Shown here: piece after piece, positions 1-8,441 of the stretch
Position numbering within the stretch: the stretch's first letter is position 1
Layout of the letters: each line of letters starts with the position of its first letter
NCBI GenBank assembly: GCA_902802265.1
Contig: CADCLN010000009.1
Span: forward strand, 1-64,000
Reading direction: 5' to 3'
From: an uncultured Bacteroidales bacterium
GTDB taxonomy: Bacteria; Bacteroidota; Bacteroidia; Bacteroidales; Bacteroidaceae
DNA length: 64,000 bases
The notes under the pieces: generated by a model
Seen by the model: the letters and a program-made list of their open reading frames with translations, nothing else
What the model was told of the DNA's origin: nothing
The model's database searches: none
Translations under genes and position numbers: made by a program

Positions 1-111
1 CTATACAAAGGTACTAATTTTTAGTTAAACAGGCAAAGAAATTTAGTTATATAAACTTAAATACCAAAGAGTTATTAATTATTCAGTAAACACTAATTAG
101 TGCCATAGATT

Positions 112-513
112 CTATTTCAGTTTCATGTTAATTTCGTGAAGATTTATTGATATATTGTGTAACACCAGAAGGAATGCACGAATAATCCTCGCCCAGAGTA
201 TTAGCAGAATTAATCCCAAAATACCTAACAAAGCTTTCGCTTCTGTTTCTATAATACCCCAAAAGGCAAACCCTAAAATTCCAAACAAACAAAGTATCAA
301 AGTCCAGATCCAAATACCTTCGCCCAATGATTTTATAATTTCTTCATTTGACCTTCCAGTGTTCGTTGTTGAAAACGCAGACCCTTCCATATCAAATTTG
401 CATTTGGAGCTTTTTGTTGTGTCATCTACTTTTATCGAACATCCACAATTTGGACATTCAGAGGCTTTGTCTGAAACCATCTGTCCACACTCTTTACATT
501 TAATTAGTGCCAT
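112..513 (-). CDS. Zinc-ribbon small membrane protein
   Basis: This is a protein of about 133 residues of unknown function. I place the start at MALIKC (513) because its neighbour at 690-1370 begins with the same MALIKC motif. The N-terminus is a zinc ribbon with two CxxC pairs (CKEC and CPNC). Two hydrophobic segments follow, one starting IWIWTLILC and one around LLGILGLILLILW, so the protein is probably membrane-anchored with the ribbon in the cytoplasm. It lies downstream of the related gene on the same strand. The region is AT-rich compared with the housekeeping genes that follow. The fold call rests on the cysteine spacing; the role is unknown. Confidence 0.6.
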   Translation of the reverse strand: MALIKCKECGQMVSDKASECPNCGCSIKVDDTTKSSKCKFDMEGSAFSTTNTGRSNEEIIKSLGEGIWIWTLILCLFGILGFAFWGIIETEAKALLGILGLILLILWARIIRAFLLVLHNISINLHEINMKLK

Positions 514-689
514 AATATTTTCATTTTTTAAATTTATATTTATTATGCTGAAATCTATCAACCGTATTTAAAATATAAATGATAATTATATTCCAATACC
601 AGATTGTGTATCAAAATAAGGCAATTTTATCCAAACACTATGGATACTATGGATATATTTAAAATCGCCATGAAACACAGGAAAATCTT

Positions 690-1370
690 TTAGACATAAT
701 TAAGAACATTCTTTAATAATTTGTAATTGTATGTCTGGGTCTTCTTTCGTATCTGAATAATGTCATATATCCACCATATCAGTATTGCTACCACCAGTAT
801 TTCTACCACCAACTCTCTAACTCCATAAAATGATATACTAGAAATAATATACTCCTCAATGTCCGGATTGTCATTTATAAAGCTATTTACCCAAAGACAC
901 AGAAGAAAAATCAGCAGCAATGCAAGTTTTCTACAACCAATCTGAATATCTTCAAGCATAAAACGATCAAAACCAGCCATTCCTGCTGAACAAGAAATTT
1001 GAAGCATTTTAGATGGTTCTTTGAAGGGAATACTTTCAACTATTGCCCATTGATTTTCATTAAGAGATAATAGCTGAGGACGAAGTTCCTCCATGTAGTC
1101 TAAAGAAAAGAATTTCTCCATAAAATTCTGAACCTTTTTCAACCTTTCATTTGAATTATAATCAGTTGCCGATTTTATTGTTGCAGTTTTTTTATTCGAA
1201 TTAGCTATCGCTGGGCATCCACATTTGGGACAAGCCCTATCGTTTGGTCCAAGCTTTTCTCCACATTCACTACATACAATCTCTTTTTCAATAGGTGACC
1301 CGCAATTAGGGCAAGAAGACGCATTTTCTGAAACTTCATGTCCACACTCTGTACATTTGATTAGTGCCAT
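690..1370 (-). CDS. Double zinc-ribbon membrane protein
   Basis: This protein of about 226 residues has two consecutive N-terminal zinc ribbons: CTEC/CPNC followed by CSEC/CPKC. A hydrophilic middle of roughly 80 residues follows. Two transmembrane stretches lie near the C-terminus (around KLALLLIFLLCLW and VVEILVVAILIWW). The start MALIKC matches the paralogue downstream; an in-frame ATG at 1385 (MKKKT) is the alternative. The gene sits behind a candidate structured leader at 1441-1552 and a promoter at 1559-1566, which suggests regulated expression. No catalytic motif is visible and I do not recognise a specific function. Confidence 0.6.
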   Translation of the reverse strand: MALIKCTECGHEVSENASSCPNCGSPIEKEIVCSECGEKLGPNDRACPKCGCPAIANSNKKTATIKSATDYNSNERLKKVQNFMEKFFSLDYMEELRPQLLSLNENQWAIVESIPFKEPSKMLQISCSAGMAGFDRFMLEDIQIGCRKLALLLIFLLCLWVNSFINDNPDIEEYIISSISFYGVRELVVEILVVAILIWWIYDIIQIRKKTQTYNYKLLKNVLNYV

Positions 1371-1440
1371 AGTTTTCTTTTTCATGTATCCTCGACTCAT
1401 CGGACACTTTAAAATTAGTAATTAAGATTATTATCAGGCA

Positions 1441-1552
1441 AAAAAAGAAAGTGTGAGCCTACTTTGCATATTCCATCTGTAGGCTCTCGACTGCCTTAAT
1501 TAATGAATAAGAAAAGTCGCTCACACCTCAGGCAGTATATGGTGTGAGCACA
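1441..1552 (-). promoter_or_regulatory. Candidate attenuator-like structured leader
   Basis: Read on the minus strand, the order is segment A (1549-1541, GCTCACACC), segment B (1527-1519, GGTGTGAGC), segment C (1486-1479, GAGCCTAC), segment D (1462-1455, GTAGGCTC, continuing as ACAC to 1451) and a T-rich tract (1450-1441). A and B are perfectly complementary over 9 bases. C and D are perfectly complementary over 8 bases and end directly before the T-run, like an intrinsic terminator. B is also complementary to the 3' end of D plus ACAC, so the two arrangements exclude each other. A further pair, ACTGCCT and AGGCAGT, encloses B. I read this by eye and do not recognise a known riboswitch family. 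Confidence 0.45.
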
Positions 1553-1558
1553 TATATA

Positions 1559-1566
1559 CAAACCTA
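1559..1566 (-). promoter_or_regulatory. Promoter -7 box (TAGGTTTG)
   Basis: On the minus strand this reads TAGGTTTG and fits the Bacteroidota -7 consensus TAnnTTTG. A transcript would start at about 1552, immediately before the first arm of the leader structure. No clear TTTG -33 element is found at the ideal distance. Confidence 0.45.
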
Positions 1567-1750
1567 AGATTGCGTCTTGGATTTATTCGATTAATTCAGT
1601 GAGTTGTCGAGATTCACAGATGCGGAATAACAAAAACGCTTCCCAATTATGTCTGCCGCAGTTCTTTCTGCGACGGTGCAAATTTAAGAAGTTTTTTTTG
1701 GAGACGCAAAATGTTGAGCGACTTTTTTACATTAAACTTAAAAAATTTGT

Positions 1751-2152
1751 TTATTTGAACTTTATTACACGGAAATCATTCTTGTTGTCGATGATAACTC
1801 CGTCAGCTTTCAACTTGCGAGCCTTGCGGACACCTTTCCACAGCAGATACTTCTCCAGACGGGGACGCTCGGGACGGACAAGCGGCAGAATGAACGGTGT
1901 GTAGGAGCCATAAGCCACAACTTCAAAATCACGCCCCACCTCGTTTTCGTTCAGAAAAACTTTTACATTGTTGTAGGTATCCATCTTCTTTTTGTCGGTC
2001 TTGAAAAGTGCCTTACCGAGCCAGGTAGTGTGATGGATTTTCTTTTCGTAGTTTTTTTCCAAGGTTTCTGTCTTGATGTAGTTGACCGTGCTGCATGAAG
2101 TCACGAAGAACAGACTACAAATGATTGCAGATGAAGTGAAATACTTTTTCAT
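1751..2152 (-). CDS. Small lipoprotein, unknown function
   Basis: This 133-residue protein starts with MKKYF, a hydrophobic core and a lipobox (FVTSC, with the lipidated cysteine near residue 20), so it should be an envelope lipoprotein. The mature part is basic (for example NYEKKIHHTTW and KKKMDTYNN) and has no motif I recognise. A gap of about 100 bases separates it from the kinase gene upstream on the same strand. Confidence 0.6.
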   Translation of the reverse strand: MKKYFTSSAIICSLFFVTSCSTVNYIKTETLEKNYEKKIHHTTWLGKALFKTDKKKMDTYNNVKVFLNENEVGRDFEVVAYGSYTPFILPLVRPERPRLEKYLLWKGVRKARKLKADGVIIDNKNDFRVIKFK

Positions 2153-2252
2153 GTCGTTACGTTTTTAGGGGTTAAACTTGAAAATTTGTTTTTCCGACGA
2201 CAAAGTTAAAGCATTTCTGACAAAAGGCAATCATCCATTTCGTCCACTTGAG

Positions 2253-3608
2253 TTACCAGCAGTCTGCGTCGTAATAGTGGTAAACTTTATTGTCATAAAA
2301 GGAATCGTGATTGGAATCATTTCGCTTCATGCGCCAAAACTGGGTAAGCTCATAATACTGAATGGTCTGGCACCACTCGGTTTCAATGGTGTTCCCTTTT
2401 ACCTTCCCCTTATATTTCTGACTTATCTGTGCATGAAGAGGAAAAAGGCTTTCCTCAAAATCTATCCGTGCCTGTACATATTGTTCTTTGTCAATCAGGT
2501 CGTAGATGGAATCGTTGTAGTGACCTAAGGCTTTTTGGAAACGCGGCTCAATGAGGCTTTGTATTTCTCTGCGCAAGGCGAGGGTGTCTTCTGTAATGTT
2601 AAGGTGTGAGGGTTCCTCTTCGTTGAAGGGTGAGGATTGATCGTTTAAAGAATTTTCCGAAACTTCTCCCAGCGCTAAACTATCATCTTTCAACACTACT
2701 GCTTCATCTTTCAACTCTATACTCTCATCGCTATGCTCAGCAAGTCTGCTGGTGTCCCTCTCTACAGAGGAAGGGGCAGGAGCCAAAGGTTGACCTGTTT
2801 CCTTTTCAGGAAGAAATAGATTTTGATGAGTAGTGAGATAGACAACAAACAATAATAGAAAAAGGAACGGAAGGAGCAACCACAGCCAGCGTTTCCGATT
2901 ATTGATTTTTTCTACTGCTACCATCAATTCTTCCACTGACTGGTAGCGCTTTTCGGGATCATCCTTGGTGCATTTCTTTATCAGCTTATCATAGGCAGAG
3001 GGAAACGGTAGTGCCTGAAGGATTCGACCAATAGCATAGATGTCTGTACGGACATCCACTTGTGTGGAACCGTTGATTTGTTCGGGGGCAGCATACTTAT
3101 CTGTGTGCCCCGTTGTGTCAATATAGCTATCTGTATAACAAAAGCCTAAGTCTATCAGTTTGACGTCATGGCTGACACGAGTAATGAGAATGTTGTCGGG
3201 CTTGAGGTCAAGGTGGAGCACTTGGTGCTTGTGCAGATAGCTGACGACACTCAAAAGCTGAAGGAGAAAGCGTTTAGCATTGCGGCGTGTCTTGAAGTAG
3301 TCGGGGTGATGCTCGGCAAATTGACTGAGTGTTTCGCCGTCAACATAGTCCATCAGCAGATCGCAGTCAGTTAAGGACACGTAACGAACCAGATGAGGAT
3401 GGTCCAGCTGGTAGCCAGTCTCGAATTCCTTTTGCAGCGCAGCGACATAACGAGGGTCGGTGCGGAGTTCTGGCTTGAGACGTTTCAAAAAGTGGAGTTT
3501 GCCATGAAGCCGCACACTATAGCACTCACAAGTAGCACCACCAACTGACAAGCGGATTGCGTTGGGGTACTCGTGAGGTACGTCTGTAAAGGACGATGTA
3601 CTAAGCAT
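2253..3608 (-). CDS. Transmembrane Ser/Thr protein kinase
   Basis: This 451-residue protein has a Hanks-type kinase domain at about residues 15-235. Visible motifs are the ATP-anchoring lysine (FLKRL, K42), the catalytic loop HLDLKPDN (132-139), the metal-binding DLG (153-155, replacing DFG) and AAPE (173-176). A single transmembrane helix spans about 241-258. The remainder is an extracytoplasmic region of about 190 residues that is acidic and serine-rich at first and has no recognised sensor domain. The start codon lies 6 bases after the stop of the 3615-4163 gene, so the two are co-transcribed. The catalytic residues are intact, so it is likely active; substrate and signal are unknown. Confidence 0.85.
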   Translation of the reverse strand: MLSTSSFTDVPHEYPNAIRLSVGGATCECYSVRLHGKLHFLKRLKPELRTDPRYVAALQKEFETGYQLDHPHLVRYVSLTDCDLLMDYVDGETLSQFAEHHPDYFKTRRNAKRFLLQLLSVVSYLHKHQVLHLDLKPDNILITRVSHDVKLIDLGFCYTDSYIDTTGHTDKYAAPEQINGSTQVDVRTDIYAIGRILQALPFPSAYDKLIKKCTKDDPEKRYQSVEELMVAVEKINNRKRWLWLLLPFLFLLLFVVYLTTHQNLFLPEKETGQPLAPAPSSVERDTSRLAEHSDESIELKDEAVVLKDDSLALGEVSENSLNDQSSPFNEEEPSHLNITEDTLALRREIQSLIEPRFQKALGHYNDSIYDLIDKEQYVQARIDFEESLFPLHAQISQKYKGKVKGNTIETEWCQTIQYYELTQFWRMKRNDSNHDSFYDNKVYHYYDADCW

Positions 3609-3614
3609 ATTACT

Positions 3615-4163
3615 TTACAATAGCTTAAAGTCGATGCCTTGCGATTTGCCTGCGCTGAAGGAACCAAGCTTCTCCCCGTTCCTTACAACTTCAGAAATGA
3701 GCAAGGGGTAGCCTCGTACTATGTGCGTAAGAGTCAATTCGTCACCTGCCAGCAGTTTGCTGTTATGGCTTTCCGTCACAAGGAATTTATTGTTTCCATG
3801 GTATTCTATGGTAAGGTTTCTGTCTGGTGGATAGGTAATGCAGAGTTTTTGCCCCTCGCTCAACTGACTGACCAAACATTCATCGCGCTTATCGAAAGCA
3901 GAATTGCTGTAGTTTGCATCGACCAGACGAAGAGCGTCCCAACAGTCGAAACCCAGATAGCGGGCTACCACATCAAGTGTGGTAACACGCGGAGTGCGCT
4001 CATCGTCGATGAATCCCAAGAGACGTTTCATGGTGTTCACTCCGATGTGCTCGCCTGTCACCGATTCAATGTCGCAAACGAGCCACTCACAGTCTGCCGA
4101 CAAGCGGATGTCGCAGCCAGACTTGTGTTTCAGCAATTCTATAATATAAGGTGAAAATTTCAT
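3615..4163 (-). CDS. Conserved hypothetical protein, kinase partner
   Basis: This 182-residue protein is translationally close (6 bases) to the downstream kinase. The first half, containing INTMKRLLG-like and TTLDVVARYLGF motifs, resembles the short helical N-terminal module common in Bacteroidota proteins that begin with a predicted DNA-binding-like segment. The second half is beta-rich (YHGNNKFLVTESH, LLAGDELTLTHIVRG). No signal peptide or membrane segment is seen. The close spacing suggests that it regulates, or is phosphorylated by, the kinase; that is inference only. Confidence 0.6.
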   Translation of the reverse strand: MKFSPYIIELLKHKSGCDIRLSADCEWLVCDIESVTGEHIGVNTMKRLLGFIDDERTPRVTTLDVVARYLGFDCWDALRLVDANYSNSAFDKRDECLVSQLSEGQKLCITYPPDRNLTIEYHGNNKFLVTESHNSKLLAGDELTLTHIVRGYPLLISEVVRNGEKLGSFSAGKSQGIDFKLL

Positions 4164-4173
4164 TCGCCTAAAA

Positions 4174-5787
4174 TCACTCCCACTCTATCGTTGCTGGTGG
4201 CTTTGAGGAGACATCGTAGCAGACGCGATTGACACCACGGACACCTCGGATGATGCTGTTGGAGACTTCGGCCAGGAAGTCGTAGGGGAGTTTGGCCCAG
4301 TCGGCGGTCATGGCATCGGCACTGGTGACGGCACGCAGGGCTACGGGGTTTTCGTATGTGCGCTCGTCGCCCATGACTCCGACGGACTTGACATCGGAAA
4401 GGAGGATGGCTCCTGCCTGCCAAATCTGATCGTAGAGCGAGACTTCTATCGTGCCGTCTTTCATGTTGGCGGGAACGCCTGCAGCCAGGACGCGGCGGGC
4501 TTCTTCGCCTGAAAGCTTTACCTTCCAGTTGCGTAGTCCACGGATGAAGATGTCGTCGGCTTCCTGCAAGATGCGCACTTTTTCGGGTGTGATGTCGCCC
4601 AGAATGCGCACGGCCAGACCTGGACCTGGGAAGGGGTGGCGTGTGATAAGGTGTTCGGGCATCTGCAACTGACGACCGACGCGGCGCACTTCGTCCTTGA
4701 AGAGCCACTTGAGCGGTTCGCAGAGTTTGAGGCCCATCTTTTCGGGCAGTCCGCCTACGTTGTGGTGGCTCTTGATGACTTTGCCCGTGATGTTGAGCGA
4801 CTCGATGCGGTCGGGATAAATAGTGCCCTGCGCCAGCCAGCGTGCACCGTCAATCTTCTTGGCTTCGGCTTCGAACACATCAATAAAGCCTGCGCCGATA
4901 ATTTTGCGCTTGCGTTCCGGCTCGCAGACACCTGCCAGTTCGGAGTAGAACTTCTGCGAAGCATCTACGCCACGAACATTCAGACCGAGACATTCGTAGT
5001 CGCGCAGCACGTCGGTAAATTCGTTCTTGCGCAAAAGACCATTGTTCACGAAGATACACGTGAGGTTCTCACCGATAGCACGGTTGAGCAGGACTGCTGC
5101 CACGGAAGAATCGACGCCGCCAGAGAGTCCGAGGATGACCTTGTCGTCACCTATTTGTTCACGGAGTTCTTTCACCGTCTGGTCCACAAAGGATGCGGGG
5201 CTCCAGTCTTGCCTGCCGCCACAAATATCGACCACGAAATTCTTCAGCAGCAATGTGCCCTGAACGGAGTGGAACACCTCTGGATGGAACTGCACGCCCC
5301 AAAGCTGCTGACCATTTGCCTGAAAAGCGGCATTGGTGACGCTGTCGGTAGAGGCGATGACACGAAACTGCGGGGGCAGCTGTGTGATGGTGTCGCCATG
5401 TGACATCCATACCTGACTGCCTTCATCGAAGCCTCGGAACAGCGGATTTTCCTTTTCGAAGGATTTCAAATTGGCCCGTCCATATTCACGAGTACCAGCT
5501 GGCTCCACTTTGCCTCCGAAGGTATCGGCTGTCAGCTGTGCGCCGTAGCAAATGCCGAGCACGGGCAACTTGCCAAGGAACTGACTGAAATCCACCTTGA
5601 AAGCTTCTTTGTCATAGACACTGTAGGGCGAACCGGAAAGGATGACGCCAATGACGGCGGGGTCGTCTTTGGGATATTTGTTGTAGGGGACAATTTCGCA
5701 GAACATGTTCAACTCTCTGACTCTGCGTCCAATGAGCTGTGTGGTCTGTGAACCGAAATCCAGGATGATAATCTTTTGCTGCATCAT
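4174..5787 (-). CDS. guaA: GMP synthase (glutamine-hydrolysing)
   Basis: The enzyme converts XMP, ATP and glutamine to GMP in the cytoplasm, the last step of guanine nucleotide synthesis. The N-terminal class I amidotransferase domain has its cysteine nucleophile in GICYG (C80) and the His/Glu of QFHPEV (H168, E170). The ATP-pyrophosphatase domain has the P-loop SGGVDSS (222-228). The C-terminal dimerisation domain ends in the family-typical PPATIEWE. At 537 residues it is slightly longer than the usual 510-525. The start [14 protein letters not shown] is typical. It lies 19 bases downstream of the nucleotidyltransferase gene. Confidence 0.97.
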   Translation of the reverse strand: MMQQKIIILDFGSQTTQLIGRRVRELNMFCEIVPYNKYPKDDPAVIGVILSGSPYSVYDKEAFKVDFSQFLGKLPVLGICYGAQLTADTFGGKVEPAGTREYGRANLKSFEKENPLFRGFDEGSQVWMSHGDTITQLPPQFRVIASTDSVTNAAFQANGQQLWGVQFHPEVFHSVQGTLLLKNFVVDICGGRQDWSPASFVDQTVKELREQIGDDKVILGLSGGVDSSVAAVLLNRAIGENLTCIFVNNGLLRKNEFTDVLRDYECLGLNVRGVDASQKFYSELAGVCEPERKRKIIGAGFIDVFEAEAKKIDGARWLAQGTIYPDRIESLNITGKVIKSHHNVGGLPEKMGLKLCEPLKWLFKDEVRRVGRQLQMPEHLITRHPFPGPGLAVRILGDITPEKVRILQEADDIFIRGLRNWKVKLSGEEARRVLAAGVPANMKDGTIEVSLYDQIWQAGAILLSDVKSVGVMGDERTYENPVALRAVTSADAMTADWAKLPYDFLAEVSNSIIRGVRGVNRVCYDVSSKPPATIEWE

Positions 5788-5806
5788 TTCATGTACTATT
5801 TACAAT

Positions 5807-6547
5807 TTATCTTTTACCATTCAGAAAAACTTCTGCCTGAGCAATGGAGTCCAGCTTGCCCACGTCGAGCAAATGAAGGTCGGGATTCAGCTGGAGACGA
5901 ATGTCGGCTTTGTCGCAAATGCTGAGATAGAAGTCGATGATGGAGAATTTTCCCTTCCACTCCTCCATGAGGGGGAGCAGCTGGGGGTTGAATATCTGGA
6001 TGCCACTGAATGCCACTTTCTGACAAGCAGCAACATCAAGCTGTGAGTATGGGGTTTTCACCTGTCCTGTGGCGATGTTTGTCCAACCTACGAGCCTGCC
6101 CTGCTTGTCTGCCAGCAGATAACGCTGGGTTTGACGCTGGGACACGAGCAAAGTGGAGGGTTGCCCTGGTGTGTGAAGGACTGAGTGGTAGAACGCAGCC
6201 AAGTCTGCATCCGACAGTATATCGACATTGTGCAGCAGAATGGGCTGCTGGTCGGGAAAGAGCCTTGCCGCCTGTTTCAGTCCACCACCCGTTTCGAGCA
6301 AAAGGTCGGTTTCGTCGGAGAAACGAATATCAAGCCCAAAGGCATCGTGCTGGGCAACGAAGTCGATAATTTGCTGTGCAAAGTGGTGAACGTTGATGAC
6401 AATGGTGGTCACGCCGCTGCCCTTCAGTTTCTCAATGAGCCACTGCAGAAGGGGCTTTCCGTCGAGGGGCACCATCGCCTTGGGCATGGTGTCGGTGAGG
6501 GGTTTCAGCCTTGTGCCCAATCCTGCGGCAAAGATCAGCGCGTTCAT
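5807..6547 (-). CDS. Sugar-phosphate nucleotidyltransferase
   Basis: This 246-residue protein starts with the nucleotidyltransferase signature AAGLGTRLKPLTD followed by MPKAMVPLDGKPLL, which binds the NTP and metal. It lacks an acyltransferase or left-handed helix extension, so it resembles the short MurNAc-1-phosphate uridylyltransferase or mannose-1-phosphate guanylyltransferase type. Motifs around HNVDILSD (metal) and GGGLKQA fit that family. It overlaps the upstream lipoprotein gene by 4 bases (stop and start intertwined), indicating translational coupling. The specific sugar cannot be assigned from sequence alone. Confidence 0.85.
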   Translation of the reverse strand: MNALIFAAGLGTRLKPLTDTMPKAMVPLDGKPLLQWLIEKLKGSGVTTIVINVHHFAQQIIDFVAQHDAFGLDIRFSDETDLLLETGGGLKQAARLFPDQQPILLHNVDILSDADLAAFYHSVLHTPGQPSTLLVSQRQTQRYLLADKQGRLVGWTNIATGQVKTPYSQLDVAACQKVAFSGIQIFNPQLLPLMEEWKGKFSIIDFYLSICDKADIRLQLNPDLHLLDVGKLDSIAQAEVFLNGKR

Positions 6548-6942
6548 TGGTATTCTTCGGGTGTAATGACGTACTTGGCAAGGTGTTTCCCTGTCTTGGC
6601 GTCGCGGTAGATATAGACGAAGTTGAGCCCTGCTTCCTTCATGGGTTTCAGGTCGATGCTGTTGCGAATACTTTTCAGCGCAATGTCTTTCACTTCGCCG
6701 AGTATGTTCTGAAATGCTTCGTACTGGTCCTTCGTCAGCTGTACGGAGTAGTAATATTTGTAGTCGAGCGAGCCGTCGTTATGAAAAACCATGCTGTCGA
6801 GCACCGTAATCTCGTCCATCTGCTTAGGACAGTGGCGCATGGTGTATTCGATGGATTCTCGCTCGAAACGGTCAAACTTCTTCTCTTGGCACGAAACCAA
6901 CAGAAGAAGCATGAGGGGTATGTAGCAGATACGTTTTATCAT
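6544..6942 (-). CDS. Small lipoprotein, unknown function
   Basis: This 132-residue protein has a signal sequence of the form MIKRICYIPLMLLLLVSC with the lipobox cysteine at about residue 18. The mature part is charged and mixed alpha/beta. It starts 6 bases after the TSCPD gene stop and its end overlaps the nucleotidyltransferase start, so it belongs to the yebC-TSCPD-lipoprotein-nucleotidyltransferase run. No known domain is recognised. Confidence 0.7.
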   Translation of the reverse strand: MIKRICYIPLMLLLLVSCQEKKFDRFERESIEYTMRHCPKQMDEITVLDSMVFHNDGSLDYKYYYSVQLTKDQYEAFQNILGEVKDIALKSIRNSIDLKPMKEAGLNFVYIYRDAKTGKHLAKYVITPEEYQ

Positions 6943-6948
6943 CGACGC

Positions 6949-7206
6949 TCAGGATTGGTTTATCATCTGCTCAAGTGCCTGCGCCAACTGGTCGGGACAG
7001 GAGGTCGGCTTCATGCCGCAACGGATGCCCTTGAGTTTCTGAATGACATCGGTGGCTTTCTGTCCCCTGACCAGGGTGGCTACACCCACAGTATTTCCTG
7101 GACAACCGCCCACGAAGAAGACGTCGCGGATGATGCCTGTCTGTTCGTCCACATCCAGTTCGATGGCTTTCGAGCAGGTTCCTTTTGTTTCAAATACGGT
7201 CTTCAT
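6949..7206 (-). CDS. TSCPD domain protein
   Basis: This 85-residue protein matches the TSCPD family, with the motif GGCPGNT in the middle and the defining TSCPDQL near the C-terminus. The conserved cysteines suggest a metal or cofactor site. The domain also occurs at the C-terminus of some class II ribonucleotide reductases; the free-standing form has no firmly established function. Its start codon shares one base with the yebC stop codon, implying translational coupling. Confidence 0.85.
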   Translation of the reverse strand: MKTVFETKGTCSKAIELDVDEQTGIIRDVFFVGGCPGNTVGVATLVRGQKATDVIQKLKGIRCGMKPTSCPDQLAQALEQMINQS

Positions 7207-7937
7207 TACTTCATGTTTGTATATACGTTCTGAACATCGTCGAACTCTTCCAGACGTTCTACCATCTTGTCGATGGTTTCGCGCTGTTCGTCGGTAACTT
7301 CCTTCAGGTCGTTGGGAACGTAAGTGAACTCTGCGGCAGTAATTTCGTAGTTGTTGTCTTCCAAATACTTCTGTATCTGAGCAAAGGATTTGGGGTCACC
7401 GTAGATGGTGATGGTAGTTTCGTCTTTCTCTTCGTCGTATTCCTCGTCGTACTCATCGTTCACGCCGTATTCAATTGCTTCCAGGATAAACTCGTCCATA
7501 TCGATGTCGGCAGGCTTCTTGAATGTGAACATGCTGTAGTGGTCGAAAAGGAACGAGAGCGATCCAGTGGTTCCCATGTTGCCGCTAAACTTGTTGAAGA
7601 CGGAACGGACATCGGCAACGGTGCGGGTGGTGTTATCGGTGAGTGTATCGACAAACACAGCAACTCCGTGAGGACCATATCCTTCGTAGGTGACACTCTT
7701 CCATGCAGACTTATCCTTACCAATGGCATTCTTGATAGCACGGTCGATGTTGTCCTTGGGCATATTTTCGTGACGGCAGGTAGCTATCACAGCACGCAGG
7801 TGTGCATTGTTGTCGGGGTCAGGACCACCTTCTGCTACGGCAATAGCAAGCTGCTTGCCCAGTCGAGTAAAAGTTTTTGCCATGTTGCCCCAACGCTTCA
7901 GCTTACGGGCCTTTCTAAATTCAAACGCTCTTCCCAT
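7206..7937 (-). CDS. yebC: YebC/PmpR family protein
   Basis: This 243-residue cytoplasmic protein has the family N-terminus GRAFEFRKARKLKRWGNMAK and the conserved segments GGPDPDNNAHLR and YEGYGPHGVA. The family includes DNA-binding regulators (PmpR) and proteins now linked to translation of proline-rich stretches. Length and ends are normal. It is followed with a one-base overlap by the TSCPD gene. A heptamer repeat array lies directly upstream, between it and the four-helix-bundle gene. Confidence 0.95.
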   Translation of the reverse strand: MGRAFEFRKARKLKRWGNMAKTFTRLGKQLAIAVAEGGPDPDNNAHLRAVIATCRHENMPKDNIDRAIKNAIGKDKSAWKSVTYEGYGPHGVAVFVDTLTDNTTRTVADVRSVFNKFSGNMGTTGSLSFLFDHYSMFTFKKPADIDMDEFILEAIEYGVNDEYDEEYDEEKDETTITIYGDPKSFAQIQKYLEDNNYEITAAEFTYVPNDLKEVTDEQRETIDKMVERLEEFDDVQNVYTNMK

Positions 7938-7943
7938 AAAAAA

Positions 7944-7975
7944 ATTTACAATTTACCATTTACAATTTACCATTT
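7944..7975. repeat. Heptamer array (ATTTACM)x4
   Basis: Four tandem 7-bp units alternate ATTTACA and ATTTACC and are followed by ATTT. The array lies downstream of the four-helix-bundle gene and directly upstream of yebC. The same heptamer recurs in inverted orientation at 8403-8434. Confidence 0.8.
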
Positions 7976-8006
7976 CAGTACTATCTAAAAGCTGCTGAAC
8001 TTTAAC

Positions 8007-8396
8007 TTAAGATTGCAAACGGGTATTAATACTATTATTTATTTTATTTCTCTGAGTTATAATTGTTTTTGTTATTATTTTCAACAACTGAAGACATTCG
8101 TCGTGAAGGCTATAAAGTTTGTTCGGATCCACTATATTACTTTCCATTACCAATTCAATCCAATGAAGAGTTTCGTCCAATTCTTCTTCTACCATTTTTA
8201 ATTTGTTAAGAAAATCACGATCAGATTTACCTAAACAAGCTGCGCGATAATTTGCAGAGGGGGATGTACCTGAACGAATTAACTGATTAGCTATTGCATT
8301 AGAAGAACGTGTTCTGGGCATCTCATCAACAAGACGGATAATCCTTAATGCAAAATTTTTAAATCTAACCCTTAATTCTTCTTTATCCATTGACAT
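8007..8396 (-). CDS. Four-helix-bundle protein (IVP/Avd-like)
   Basis: This 129-residue protein matches the four helix bundle family first seen in 23S rRNA intervening sequences and related to the Avd accessory proteins of retroelements. Typical features are an N-terminal helix ending in VDEMPRT, the SGTSPSANYRAACLGKS segment and later helices such as EEELDETLHWIELV. It interrupts an otherwise tight run between pheT and yebC and is bracketed by inverted heptamer arrays at 7944-7975 and 8403-8434. That suggests it arrived as a small unit. The cellular role of stand-alone members is not established. Confidence 0.85.
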   Translation of the reverse strand: MSMDKEELRVRFKNFALRIIRLVDEMPRTRSSNAIANQLIRSGTSPSANYRAACLGKSDRDFLNKLKMVEEELDETLHWIELVMESNIVDPNKLYSLHDECLQLLKIITKTIITQRNKINNSINTRLQS

Positions 8397-8402
8397 CCAG
8401 CA

Positions 8403-8434
8403 AAATGGTAAATGGTAAATGGTAAATGGTAAAT
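8403..8434. repeat. Heptamer array (AAATGGT)x4
   Basis: Four perfect tandem copies of AAATGGT are followed by AAAT, just upstream of the four-helix-bundle start codon (8396) and just downstream of pheT (stop at 8442). It is the inverted counterpart of the array at 7944-7975, so the gene lies between inverted arrays. Confidence 0.85.
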
Positions 8435-8441
8435 AAAATAG

